Positions 43,830-52,252 of a stretch of 64,000 nt of DNA are shown here, piece after piece. Each line of letters starts with the position of its first letter. The first letter of the stretch is position 1. The DNA is taken from the NCBI GenBank assembly GCA_017514685.1, contig JAFWJN010000056.1, positions 1-64,000 of the forward strand. The letters are read 5' to 3'. Below the pieces are notes generated by a model, which was not told where the DNA came from, searched no databases, and worked only from the letters and a program-made list of their open reading frames with translations. The position numbers and the translations under genes were made by a program. Source of the DNA: Clostridia bacterium. GTDB lineage: Bacteria; Bacillota; Clostridia; Christensenellales; CAG-138.

Positions 43830-45497
43830 GTGCTCACTCGTTTAAAAATTTCCAATATTGCTTTGATTGATAAGTCCGATATCGTTTTCGATGCGGGCTT
43901 TTCTGCATTGACAGGAGAAACAGGCGCCGGTAAGTCAATATTGATCGAATCCGTTAGTTTCGTACTGGGCGATCGTTCAAGCAGGGATAGCATACGAACA
44001 GGCGCTTCAAAAGCTTCCGCTGAAGCAGATTTTGTTTTGAATAACGATTCCCCTGCTTTGCGTTATCTGACAGAGCATGAACTGGATGATCAGAACAACT
44101 TGAATGTATACAGGGAATTGTCTTTATCCGGAAGAAATGTGTGCAGGATCAACGGTACTCCGGTAACTGCATCAGAACTGAAGGAACTGGGGAATCTGCT
44201 TGTGGATATGCACGGACAGCATGCGCATCAGTCGCTGCTGGATAATACGACACATCTTCAGCTGATAGATGCGTTTTCAAAGGATGATGATGGTCTGCTT
44301 GCCGCTATGCAGGAAAAGAGGGAAACAGCAATTCGCTTACTCCATGAATGGAATCTGTTGAAAACGAATCTTTCAGAAAGAATGCGGAAAATAGATATGT
44401 TTGAGTTCCAACTGAAAGAGATTGACAGAGTTTCTCCGATAGCGGGAGAAGAACAGGATCTTGAATCACGAAGAAACCTTTTGCGAAATGCAGAGACGAT
44501 AACAGAAGGACTCAATACTGCATATGAGGCGCTCTTTGGTGAAGATGGTGCGCTGACAAAAATATCGGAAGCGAAAAGCAGCTTATCCAGAATAGAACAT
44601 TTTGATTCGGAATATCATAATCTTGCGGAGCATACGGAAGAATCCTATTATGCGCTTGAGGATGTGGCATATACTCTTCGCGATGCAAAAGACAGTCTGG
44701 TTTTTGATCCGGACGAACTTGAGCAGATAGAAGGAAGGCTTGCATCGCTTCAGAATCTGAAAAGAAAATATGGGGCAACGATTGAAGAAGTAATTGAATA
44801 CAGAGATCGGATCGCGGAAGAACTGAATATTTTGACCGACAGTGATAATCAATCGGATGCCAAAGAACAGGCATACAGGAAGGCGCTGGAATCGTTTGAA
44901 AATGCCGCCGTTCAATTATCCAAAAGACGTAAAAAAACAGCGAAAATCCTCTGTGAGAACGCTAAAAAGCAACTTTACGACATGGGTATGCCGAATGCTG
45001 AATTTGAAGCGATGTTTACCGAGATTCCGGCAGACGTTCTTTCTGAAAACGGGATCGATCAAGTGGAATTCATGCTTTCAGCAAATAAAGGCGAGCCGCT
45101 TAAACCCCTCACAAAAGTGGCAAGCGGAGGCGAAATTTCGAGAATTATGCTGGCTTTGAAAATCGCTTTATCAGATGCCGATCAGATTGAAACACTCATT
45201 TTCGATGAGATTGACACCGGAATATCCGGAATGGTAGCAAATGCCGTTGCAAAAAAAATGAGGGAGTTGTCCAAGAGACATCAGATCCTTTGCGTGACAC
45301 ATCTTCCGCAGATCGCCGCAGCCGCAGATCATCATTATGTTGCGAGCAAGGAATCAGATGACAGTTCCACGCGCAGCAATACAAGGATGCTGAATGAGGA
45401 GGAGCGCGCGGAAGAACTGGCGCGAATTATGGGAAGCACAGCAGAGGATAAGGTTGCTATCGAACATGCTAAAAAATTACTTTCAGAGGGAAGGTAA
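43830..45497 (+). CDS. recN: DNA repair protein RecN
   Basis: RecN is an SMC-like ATPase recruited to double-strand breaks. The 555 aa protein starts at GTG 43830 (GGAGGG upstream). It has Walker A GETGAGKS near 29, a central coiled coil (about 150-370), the SGGEISRIMLALK signature near 433 and Walker B LIFDEIDTGISG near 456. A terminator follows, so spoIVB and spo0A, which commonly come next in sporulating Firmicutes, are not here. Confidence 0.95.
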   Translation: MLTRLKISNIALIDKSDIVFDAGFSALTGETGAGKSILIESVSFVLGDRSSRDSIRTGASKASAEADFVLNNDSPALRYLTEHELDDQNNLNVYRELSLSGRNVCRINGTPVTASELKELGNLLVDMHGQHAHQSLLDNTTHLQLIDAFSKDDDGLLAAMQEKRETAIRLLHEWNLLKTNLSERMRKIDMFEFQLKEIDRVSPIAGEEQDLESRRNLLRNAETITEGLNTAYEALFGEDGALTKISEAKSSLSRIEHFDSEYHNLAEHTEESYYALEDVAYTLRDAKDSLVFDPDELEQIEGRLASLQNLKRKYGATIEEVIEYRDRIAEELNILTDSDNQSDAKEQAYRKALESFENAAVQLSKRRKKTAKILCENAKKQLYDMGMPNAEFEAMFTEIPADVLSENGIDQVEFMLSANKGEPLKPLTKVASGGEISRIMLALKIALSDADQIETLIFDEIDTGISGMVANAVAKKMRELSKRHQILCVTHLPQIAAAADHHYVASKESDDSSTRSNTRMLNEEERAEELARIMGSTAEDKVAIEHAKKLLSEGR

Positions 45498-45516
45498 TTC
45501 ATCTTATCAGTTATGA

Positions 45517-45544
45517 AAACGGCTCAGTTTGCACTGAGCCGTTT
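45517..45544. terminator. Bidirectional terminator between recN and the PHP gene
   Basis: A perfect 11 bp stem (AAACGGCTCAG, 45517-45527, with 45534-45544) and a 6 nt loop lie between two convergent genes. T-tracts are short on both sides (GTTTACG right, GTTTTCAT left). Confidence 0.75.
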
Positions 45545-45563
45545 ACGCTTATTGTATGTATTT

Positions 45564-46331
45564 TTAGAAAGATAATTTCTGAATCAGATGCAGCTGATTC
45601 TTGCTGATGATGGATTTTGCCGCATCTACTTCTTTTTGATTGTCAAGAGCGGAAGGCTTATGTGCATCTGCTCCGATAATCACATCATTACCGACGCTTC
45701 CGGCAATTTCCCAGAAAATAGGATTCGGATACCAGCGCCGGTCGGCAATCCCGAGCAGATTGATTTCAAGTGGAATGCTCAGTTCTTTTGCGGATTCACA
45801 TAGTTTTTGCATTTGTTCATGATAAACATCGGAATGAGTATCGTTGAAACGAATGAGATCAGGATGTGCAAGATAAATATAGGTTCCGGTTTTTAATCCT
45901 TCAATGGTCTGATCAACATACTTTTTAAGGATAGATTCATCATCGGTTGCTGTTCCTGCATAGATTTCAGGATAATCATTCCCTACAAAATGCTGACCCA
46001 GAATAAAGTAGTCAAACGGATAGGGTTCAACCATGTGCAGCCATTTCTCGAAAAATCCGGGATAATACTCCGCTTCAAGTGCAAGATAGATCCGGATATC
46101 TGATTGATACTCTTCTTTGAGATTGAGAACAGAAGTCACATAACCCTCAAGTTTATCAGATGTCATTCTCAGATGCGGATTGTGATGCTCAGGAAAAGGG
46201 TAAGGCGTATGATCGGAAAAACCGATTTCCGAATAACCGCATTGAATGGCTTTTTCAACAAAATCACGATCTGATCCAGAAGCGTGACCGCATCTGGTAG
46301 TGTGCATATGATAATTGATTGTAAGACTCAT
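45564..46331 (-). CDS. PHP-domain phosphatase (histidinol-phosphatase-like)
   Basis: This 255 aa protein of the HisK/HisJ type PHP family has an N-terminal YHMHTTRCGH metal motif, FSDHTPYP near 40, and further ligands EAEYYPG near 93 and AHPDLIRF near 153. The family member in Bacillus hydrolyses histidinol phosphate. No histidine genes are near, so substrate is uncertain. It is the last gene of the cysS unit, 12 nt after the membrane protein gene. Confidence 0.82.
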   Translation of the reverse strand: MSLTINYHMHTTRCGHASGSDRDFVEKAIQCGYSEIGFSDHTPYPFPEHHNPHLRMTSDKLEGYVTSVLNLKEEYQSDIRIYLALEAEYYPGFFEKWLHMVEPYPFDYFILGQHFVGNDYPEIYAGTATDDESILKKYVDQTIEGLKTGTYIYLAHPDLIRFNDTHSDVYHEQMQKLCESAKELSIPLEINLLGIADRRWYPNPIFWEIAGSVGNDVIIGADAHKPSALDNQKEVDAAKSIISKNQLHLIQKLSF

Positions 46332-46342
46332 TTTATGCTTCC

Positions 46343-47029
46343 TTACTGATTATCCTTTTCATCATCGAATTCAAATGCAGACTGGGGAAGGACGGCTCCG
46401 CTTTGAATTGCTTTTGCCTTGGCGGCTTTTTCTTTATCGGTGAATTTATTCATGATAACGAAAAGCAATATGACAAGACCAATCGCTAATCCCATTGTAA
46501 CCCAGGTGATAATCTGAGAAAGACGATAAGATATCGCATTGCGCAGCTTCTGATAGGTTACGTTCTGATTGGGTTCTGACTCACCGGCACCGATATAGAG
46601 GTTATTTCCTTTTTCATCTGTGGCAGGTTCCGCATAACTGGGATTGGTTCCTTCAGGAACATTGGAAGGAGCAGGCAGATTGCCGAAAACTGAACTCATC
46701 ACGGTATAGCTGTAGGTTCCGTCAACATTGCAGGATGTTCCCTTTATATTTCCTTTGGAGTCGATGCTTTCGGAATAATATGTCTTGAAATCATCCGTGA
46801 ACCGGTAGCACATTTCCGAATAAACGACGTTTTGGAACAATGACGTAAGAGCCATCAGAAGAAGCAGTAATCCAAGCCCTAAATATAAAGGACGAAGGAT
46901 TTTTTTAAATAAGGGAATCAGCTCCTCTTTGATATTATCAACAGCAAAAAGTCTGCCTTTTGCGACAACGGCGCTGTAAAGAACATAGCCGGCAATGATA
47001 AACAGAACCAAAGTAAAGATATAATTCAT
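46343..47029 (-). CDS. Three-helix membrane protein with an external domain, unknown
   Basis: This 228 aa protein has helices at about 3-23, 48-66 and 174-194. By the positive-inside rule the segment 67-173 is external. It holds two cysteines (C74, C100) that could form a disulfide and is rich in Tyr, Ser, Asn and Pro. The loop 24-46 and the Lys/Ala-rich tail are cytoplasmic. I recognise no domain. It lies between cysS and a PHP phosphatase with short gaps, so it is probably co-transcribed. Confidence 0.7.
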   Translation of the reverse strand: MNYIFTLVLFIIAGYVLYSAVVAKGRLFAVDNIKEELIPLFKKILRPLYLGLGLLLLLMALTSLFQNVVYSEMCYRFTDDFKTYYSESIDSKGNIKGTSCNVDGTYSYTVMSSVFGNLPAPSNVPEGTNPSYAEPATDEKGNNLYIGAGESEPNQNVTYQKLRNAISYRLSQIITWVTMGLAIGLVILLFVIMNKFTDKEKAAKAKAIQSGAVLPQSAFEFDDEKDNQ

Positions 47030-47047
47030 ATAAGAGCTCCTATAAAA

Positions 47048-48439
47048 TTATGACAGTTTTTTCAGCTTAGGACCTTGTGCAGAATCTTCGACTGCAAAGC
47101 CCATCTCTTTCAGAGAAGCACGGATAGCATCTGCTTTTGCCCAGTCTTTTGCTTTACGTGCCGCAGTGCGTTGTTCCAGAAGAGCAAGCGCTTCTGCGGG
47201 GAAATCATCGGCGGCAGTATCATGGATAAGAAGGCCGAGTATATTTGCTAGTTCAAGATAAAGCTTTGAAACAGACTCGATTTCCTTGGTGCTGTGGCTG
47301 CTGGTTGCAAAAATATTGACGAAGCGGGCGAAATCGAACAGAACACCGAGTGCATCCGCAGTGTTAAGATCATCGTCCATCGCTTCGTTGAAGCGTGTGC
47401 GGAAATCATTCAGCGTGTTTTCCAATTCAGCTGAAGTGTTCGCCTCGCAGACTTCAGTTTCGCTGAGACGCTTCCTGGCAGTGCGAAGACGTGTTAAGGA
47501 AGTGACAGCCTGCTCCATTAAGTCGCGGGAGAAATTCAAAGGATTACGGTAGTTTGCACCCAGCATGAACATACGGACAGCTTCAGGATCATAATCTTTC
47601 AGAATATCTCTCACACGGAAAAAATTGCCGAGTGATTTGGACATCTTCTGGTTATCAATATTGATATAACCATTGTGCATCCAGTAATGAACAAAAGGCT
47701 TTCCGGTAGCGGCCTCACTTTGGGCAATTTCATTTTCATGATGGGGAAATACAAGATCGGCACCGCCGCCATGGATATCGAATGTTGGTCCAAGAATCTT
47801 CATGCTCATAGCAGAGCATTCGATATGCCAGCCGGGACGGCCATCACCCCAGGGAGAAGGCCAGCTTGGTTCGCCGGGCTTTGCACCCTTCCAGAGAGCA
47901 AAATCCAAAGGATCTTTTTTGATATCATTCGGATCGATGCGGACACCGTTTTCCATATCATTAATATCCTGACCCTTCAGCTTTCCGTAACCGGGATAAC
48001 TGCGGACGGAAAAATAGACGTCTCCGTTTTCAGTAGGATAAGCGTGCCCTTTGTCAATGAGAGTCTGAACCAGTTCGATGATATCTTCGATATGCTCAGT
48101 TGCTCTTGGATTGACAGAGGACCTTTTGATCCCAAGTGCATCTGCATCCCTGTAATACTCAGCGATATATTTTTCAGCGAGCGCGGGAACCGTTGTGTTT
48201 TCCGCATTTGCGCGGCGGATCAGTTTATCATCGATATCTGTGAAATTTTGTACATAGGTAACCTGATAACCTCTGTATTCAAGATATCTGCGAAATGTAT
48301 CAAATACGATCAGGGGACGCGCGTTGCCGATATGAATAAAGTCGTACACTGTCGGTCCGCATACATACATGGATACCTGTCCCTCATGAATCGGAACAAA
48401 ATCTTCTTTTTTGTGTGTCATTGTATTAAAAATCTGCAT
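47048..48439 (-). CDS. cysS: Cysteinyl-tRNA synthetase
   Basis: CysRS charges tRNA-Cys. The 463 aa protein starts at 48439, preceded by CGGAGGTG. It has the first zinc cysteine and HIGH-type motif in VCGPTVYDFIHIGNARP (quoted in part), the later zinc site (WHIECSAM) and MSKSLGNF. An in-frame ATG at 48469 has no ribosome site. The leader is short, so there is no T-box. Confidence 0.96.
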   Translation of the reverse strand: MQIFNTMTHKKEDFVPIHEGQVSMYVCGPTVYDFIHIGNARPLIVFDTFRRYLEYRGYQVTYVQNFTDIDDKLIRRANAENTTVPALAEKYIAEYYRDADALGIKRSSVNPRATEHIEDIIELVQTLIDKGHAYPTENGDVYFSVRSYPGYGKLKGQDINDMENGVRIDPNDIKKDPLDFALWKGAKPGEPSWPSPWGDGRPGWHIECSAMSMKILGPTFDIHGGGADLVFPHHENEIAQSEAATGKPFVHYWMHNGYINIDNQKMSKSLGNFFRVRDILKDYDPEAVRMFMLGANYRNPLNFSRDLMEQAVTSLTRLRTARKRLSETEVCEANTSAELENTLNDFRTRFNEAMDDDLNTADALGVLFDFARFVNIFATSSHSTKEIESVSKLYLELANILGLLIHDTAADDFPAEALALLEQRTAARKAKDWAKADAIRASLKEMGFAVEDSAQGPKLKKLS

Positions 48440-48459
48440 AATAACACCTCCGAAAAATA

Positions 48460-48488
48460 AGTATAACATAAGAAGGAATTAATTGGAA
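48460..48488 (-). promoter_or_regulatory. Promoter of the cysS unit
   Basis: On the minus strand TTCCAA (48483-48488), 17 bp, TATACT (48460-48465) with TGT upstream, an extended -10 promoter. The start is near 48453, a few bases before the ribosome site. Confidence 0.55.
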
Positions 48489-48539
48489 TATATTTTTTTA
48501 TGCGGGAAGAACAACGCAAAATTAGATAAAAACAGAAAT

Positions 48540-48568
48540 TTGACGAATAATGGGTTTTGCGCTATACT
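48540..48568 (+). promoter_or_regulatory. Promoter of the cohesin-like surface protein gene
   Basis: TTGACG (48540-48545), 17 bp, TATACT (48563-48568); the start is near 48575. The stretch 48489-48539 between this and the cysS promoter shows nothing else recognisable. Confidence 0.65.
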
Positions 48569-48603
48569 TATCAGTAAATCTGATGGGGAAGGAGGAATCA
48601 TAG

Positions 48604-49605
48604 TTGAGAATCCGAGTTTTATCCGTGTTCATCGCTGTTTTAATGATGTTGACACTTGTACCTGCGATTTCTGCCGCAGAAAATGAATCAGTCTTATTGT
48701 ATACCGATTCCAAGCAGGTTCTAGTAGATCAGTCGCTGCATTTGACAGTTTATATCAGAACCGATCTTCCCGAAGGAGAAAACCTAAACACATTAAGATG
48801 CACGATTGAATATGATCCCGAGATTATGTCTTATTCCGGCTATCTTCTTGAAAATGAGGCTACAAGGGAAAAGTCAGTTGCAATTGATGCAATATGGGGA
48901 GTTAACGTTCAGACGGCCGGAAAGATTGAAATAGCATTTGCAAATGCATACGGCATATCTTCAGATGGTTATTTGATTTCAATTCTGTTTTTGACACGAA
49001 AAGAAGGTGTATCGCCGGTTTCTGTTAAGAACAGCGTATACAGTACATATCGTGCATCAGACGAATCAGTTGATTCGAAATCCATGCAGGATGCAGAGAT
49101 TGCTCAGATTTCAGTATTTACGGTGCTGCCGACAGACACTCCTACTCCATCGCCGTCCGACACACCGGAACCAACAGACACTCCGGAACCAACAGACACC
49201 CCGGAACCGACTGTCGAGCCTACAGCTACTCCAACGGCAAAGCCGACGGAAGAACCCGAAGAGACGGATGAGCCGACAGAGAAACCGACCAAAAAGCCCA
49301 CGGCTACACCGACAAAGAAACCCACGGCAACGCCGACATTAAGACCGACAGCAACGCCGACCGCCGTACCAACAGCGGCACCGACATTCACTCCTCAGCC
49401 GACTCAGGCCACCACTGCAACCCCAACTGTCGTTCCTTCTCCGACGGGGAAGACGGGCAGGACGATTACGGATGGCGAGGGAGGATGTTCATCCATAAGC
49501 AATTCTACCATCGGTATATGGATACTGGATATCGGAATTGCATTTATTGCAATCCAGATTATTATAGTCGTATTGATTATTTACAGAAAGCGAAGAAACA
49601 AATAA
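48604..49605 (+). CDS. Cohesin-like surface protein with Thr/Pro stalk and membrane anchor
   Basis: This 333 aa exported protein starts at TTG 48604 (GGAGG upstream), which gives a clean signal peptide cut near ISAAE. Residues about 28-175 resemble a cohesin/carbohydrate-binding beta-sandwich (TLRCTIEYDPEIMSYSGYLL, quoted in part; GKIEIAFANAYG). A Thr/Pro/Lys/Glu stalk (about 180-290) follows, then a membrane helix (about 302-326) with a basic tail. There is no LPXTG motif. The stalk is coded by imperfect repeats. It may display a binding domain beyond the wall; the partner is unknown. Confidence 0.72.
   Translation: MRIRVLSVFIAVLMMLTLVPAISAAENESVLLYTDSKQVLVDQSLHLTVYIRTDLPEGENLNTLRCTIEYDPEIMSYSGYLLENEATREKSVAIDAIWGVNVQTAGKIEIAFANAYGISSDGYLISILFLTRKEGVSPVSVKNSVYSTYRASDESVDSKSMQDAEIAQISVFTVLPTDTPTPSPSDTPEPTDTPEPTDTPEPTVEPTATPTAKPTEEPEETDEPTEKPTKKPTATPTKKPTATPTLRPTATPTAVPTAAPTFTPQPTQATTATPTVVPSPTGKTGRTITDGEGGCSSISNSTIGIWILDIGIAFIAIQIIIVVLIIYRKRRNK
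49165..49218 (+). repeat. Tandem 18 bp repeats coding the Thr/Pro stalk
   Basis: Two nearly identical units (49165-49182 and 49183-49200: CCGGAACCAACAGACACT with the last base varying) are followed by a degenerate third (49201-49218). They encode PEPTDT. Further irregular ACxCCGAC-type repetition continues to about 49440. Confidence 0.85.
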
Positions 49606-49612
49606 ACATATT

Positions 49613-49642
49613 AAAGGGTCTGTTGAAAAGCAGACCTTTTTT
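49613..49642 (+). terminator. Terminator of the cohesin-like gene
   Basis: Stem GGTCTG (49617-49622) with CAGACC (49631-49636), extended by flanking A-T and G-T pairs, an 8 nt loop and TTTTTT (49637-49642). Placed 8 bp after the stop codon. Confidence 0.75.
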
Positions 49643-49700
49643 ATGTAAAAAATTGTTTTCGCACAGATAAAAAACTGATTGACCGGCAAATGATGCCATG

Positions 49701-49729
49701 TTGCATATGCCAGGAGGATTCGTTATAAT
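49701..49729 (+). promoter_or_regulatory. Promoter of folD
   Basis: TTGCAT (49701-49706), 17 bp, perfect TATAAT (49724-49729). The start is near 49736, with GTGAGGA before ATG 49765. Confidence 0.7.
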
Positions 49730-49764
49730 ATTGGCAAGTAATCGAGAAATGTGAGGAAAAATCG

Positions 49765-50583
49765 ATGTTATTATTAAAGGGGTCAGCTGCAAAGGAACTG
49801 ATCGAGCAGGAAGTGAGAGAACACCTGAATCTGATTCACGATCGAGATGAAAAGGTGACGATCGCTTTGTTCCGGGTTGGGGAAAAACCGGATGACTGCA
49901 GATATGAAAGTACAATTCTGAAAGCATGTTCACGGCTTGGCATTGATACGGAATCTTTTGTTTTTCCGGAAGATGTGGATGAAAATGAACTATATCAGAA
50001 ATTAAATGCAGCATCGGAAAATAAACTTATTGACGGAATTCTTCTGTTCAGACCTCTTCCGATGCATCTTCGGACAGAAAAAATCCGCACTGCAATTCCC
50101 GCAGAAAAAGACATAGACGGAACGCTTTTAGAAGACAGCGATTTTCTCCCTTGCACACCGGAAGGTGTTATGTATCTGTTGAAAGCGTATCAGATCGACG
50201 TAAAGGATAAGAAATGTGTTGTTGTCGGAAGGAGCGCGGTTGTCGGAAAACCTCTTGCAGAGCTGCTAAGGAATGCAGGAGCTAAGGTGGAAGTATGTCA
50301 TACTCAGACACCGGATGTACCTGCAGTGACAAAAACAGCGGAAATTCTCTTTGCAGCCTGCGGAAGACCACAAATGATTGACCGTAATTATTTGAGCAAA
50401 GGGCAGATAATCATAGACATCGGATTCCATGCGGTTGACGGTGTTCTTTGCGGAGATGTGAATGCGGAAGACGCAAAAGAGGTGGCAGATGCTTATACAC
50501 CGGTTCCGGGAGGAACAGGTGCAGTAACGTTATCCGTTTTATTACTGCATGCGGTCAGAGCTCATGAAAGGAATCGCTTATGA
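49765..50583 (+). CDS. folD: Methylenetetrahydrofolate dehydrogenase/cyclohydrolase FolD
   Basis: FolD interconverts methylene-, methenyl- and formyl-tetrahydrofolate. The 272 aa protein has the KDIDGTLLED-type motif near 112 and the Rossmann segment VVGRSAVVGKPLAELL near 152, ending with PVPGGTGAVT near 248. The active-site segment usually reading YxxxK is present as YESTILKAC. In many Firmicutes folD sits beside nusB-xseA; here it is about 12 kb from that cluster. It overlaps the HAD gene by 4 nt. Confidence 0.92.
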   Translation: MLLLKGSAAKELIEQEVREHLNLIHDRDEKVTIALFRVGEKPDDCRYESTILKACSRLGIDTESFVFPEDVDENELYQKLNAASENKLIDGILLFRPLPMHLRTEKIRTAIPAEKDIDGTLLEDSDFLPCTPEGVMYLLKAYQIDVKDKKCVVVGRSAVVGKPLAELLRNAGAKVEVCHTQTPDVPAVTKTAEILFAACGRPQMIDRNYLSKGQIIIDIGFHAVDGVLCGDVNAEDAKEVADAYTPVPGGTGAVTLSVLLLHAVRAHERNRL

Positions 50584-51386
50584 TCCGGCTGATAGCACTT
50601 GATATCGATGATACGCTTGTATTATCCGGGAAACCTGTTTCCGAGCGCAATTGCAGGGCGATTGCAAAAGCGAGGGAAGCCGGTATCAAGATTATTATTG
50701 CGACGGGAAGAGGATTTGCCGGTTCCGCCCCGATCAGAGAACAGCTTCATCTCAATGAGCCGGTAATCAATTACGGAGGCGCGCTCGTATCGGATGGAAA
50801 TACGGGTAAACCGCTGTTTACGCATTATCTGTCGGAAGAAGAGATCAGAGCCTGTTTTGCTGCGGCAGATCATTACGGAATTCATGCCCAAATCTATGAT
50901 GGCGATATTGTAGTATTCCGCGAATGGAATTTATTTACGGAAAGATATACGGAAGTAATGCATCTTCCTTACCGGATAGAGCCAGATCTGCTGAAGGGCA
51001 AATTGCTGGGAACACCGAAGGTGCTGATGTACACTGAGCCTTCCAGTGTTCCAGAGATGATTGTAAAGATAGGAAATCTGCTTCCAAAATCATTGCATGT
51101 ACTGACAAGTAAACCGGGATTTCTGGAAATCGGTTCGGTCACAACAGACAAAGCTACAGCTTTGAAATGGATCGCCGGTTATTATGGACTGAAAAGGGAA
51201 GAAGTTGCCGCAATCGGTGATAATACGCTTGATCAGTCAATGATAGAATGGGCGGGAACCGGATGCTGCGTGGAAAATGGAGGGGACAGTGTAAAAGCCG
51301 TCTCAGATATGATTCTTCCGAGCTGCGCTGATGATGGGGTAGCCTGGTATATTGAGAATGTGGCATTAAATCAGAGCACTACCTGA
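50580..51386 (+). CDS. Cof-type HAD phosphatase
   Basis: This 268 aa haloacid-dehalogenase family protein has motif I DIDDTLV (residues 8-14), motif II near IIATGRG, and motif IV AIGDNTLDQSMI near 216, with a type IIB cap between. Members hydrolyse sugar phosphates, pyridoxal phosphate or flavin phosphates; the substrate is not predictable. It is coupled to folD (ATGA). Its 3' end overlaps the convergent radical SAM gene by 16 nt with no terminator between. Confidence 0.85.
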   Translation: MIRLIALDIDDTLVLSGKPVSERNCRAIAKAREAGIKIIIATGRGFAGSAPIREQLHLNEPVINYGGALVSDGNTGKPLFTHYLSEEEIRACFAAADHYGIHAQIYDGDIVVFREWNLFTERYTEVMHLPYRIEPDLLKGKLLGTPKVLMYTEPSSVPEMIVKIGNLLPKSLHVLTSKPGFLEIGSVTTDKATALKWIAGYYGLKREEVAAIGDNTLDQSMIEWAGTGCCVENGGDSVKAVSDMILPSCADDGVAWYIENVALNQSTT

Positions 51387-52252
51387 TTGGAGAATGGGGG
51401 TGTGTATTCGGGGCGGGCGCTGTCAAGACCCTGACAGAATACGTCCGTAAAGCCAAGCTGAATACAGTATTCCACAGCAGAATGATATTCTTGTTTTGTG
51501 AGCCGTCTTGTAAGAGGCGGCTCTTTGCATGTAGAAACAGGAGTATACTGAGACATCAGGGAAAGCGGCATATCTTTACCGAAGACTTCAACAATCTGGT
51601 CCAGAATTGCTCGGGTATCAAACACGCATCCGGGGAGCACCAGATGACGGATGCGGACTCCTTTGACAGCGATTCCGGAAGAATCAGTTTGCATAGGACC
51701 GACCTGCCTGACCATTTCCTTAATAGCTTCTATTGCGATACCATTGTAGTTTGGAGCATGCGAGAAACGAAGGGCAAGTGTTTCATTATGATATTTCAGA
51801 TCAGGCAGATAAATATCAATCAGTCCTTCAAAGGCACGAATGGTTTCCGCGGTTTCGTAAGAACCTGTGTTATAGACAACCGGAATAGACAGACCTTGAG
51901 ATTTTGCCAGATGAAGCGCCGGAATCAGAATATCTCTATGGGGAGTGGGAGTCACAAGATTTATATTATGAGCACCGAGAGACTGGAGTTTCAGCATTGT
52001 CTGAGAAAGACGCTCCAAAGAAAACAGTTCTCCGAGAGTACCATCCTGCAAAACCATATTCTGGCAAAAAATACATTTCAGATTGCAACCTGAGAAAAAG
52101 ATCGTACCGCTTCCGCGGTTTCCGCTGATGGAAGGTTCTTCATCAAAATGTAAAGCCGCGCGCGCAACACGAGGTACAAAAGAACAGCCGCAAAAACCAT
52201 TTGCAGCTGTACGGTCGATATTACAGTTTCTTGGACAAATATTGCAGCTCAT
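51371..52252 (-). CDS. Radical SAM protein of the PflX/COG1313 group
   Basis: This 293 aa radical SAM enzyme starts at ATG 52252, overlapping the NlpC/P60 stop by 4 nt. Residues 2-20 hold a Cys cluster (CNICPRNC, NGFCGC), and the SAM-binding [4Fe-4S] motif is FSGCNLKCIFCQN near 52. It resembles pyruvate-formate-lyase-activating enzymes, but no glycyl-radical enzyme gene is adjacent. The substrate of the COG1313 group is not established. Coupling to a cell-wall hydrolase gene is probably fortuitous. Confidence 0.82.
   Translation of the reverse strand: MSCNICPRNCNIDRTAANGFCGCSFVPRVARAALHFDEEPSISGNRGSGTIFFSGCNLKCIFCQNMVLQDGTLGELFSLERLSQTMLKLQSLGAHNINLVTPTPHRDILIPALHLAKSQGLSIPVVYNTGSYETAETIRAFEGLIDIYLPDLKYHNETLALRFSHAPNYNGIAIEAIKEMVRQVGPMQTDSSGIAVKGVRIRHLVLPGCVFDTRAILDQIVEVFGKDMPLSLMSQYTPVSTCKEPPLTRRLTKQEYHSAVEYCIQLGFTDVFCQGLDSARPEYTPPFSNQVVL

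Noticed and set aside
48440-48480. T-box riboswitch before cysS
   Set aside because: The leader is under 20 nt, far too short for a T-box.
49104-49391. Leftward frame with a regular Val-Gly-Ala repeat pattern
   Set aside because: It is the antisense of the Thr/Pro stalk repeats in the cohesin-like gene; the periodicity comes from the sense strand.
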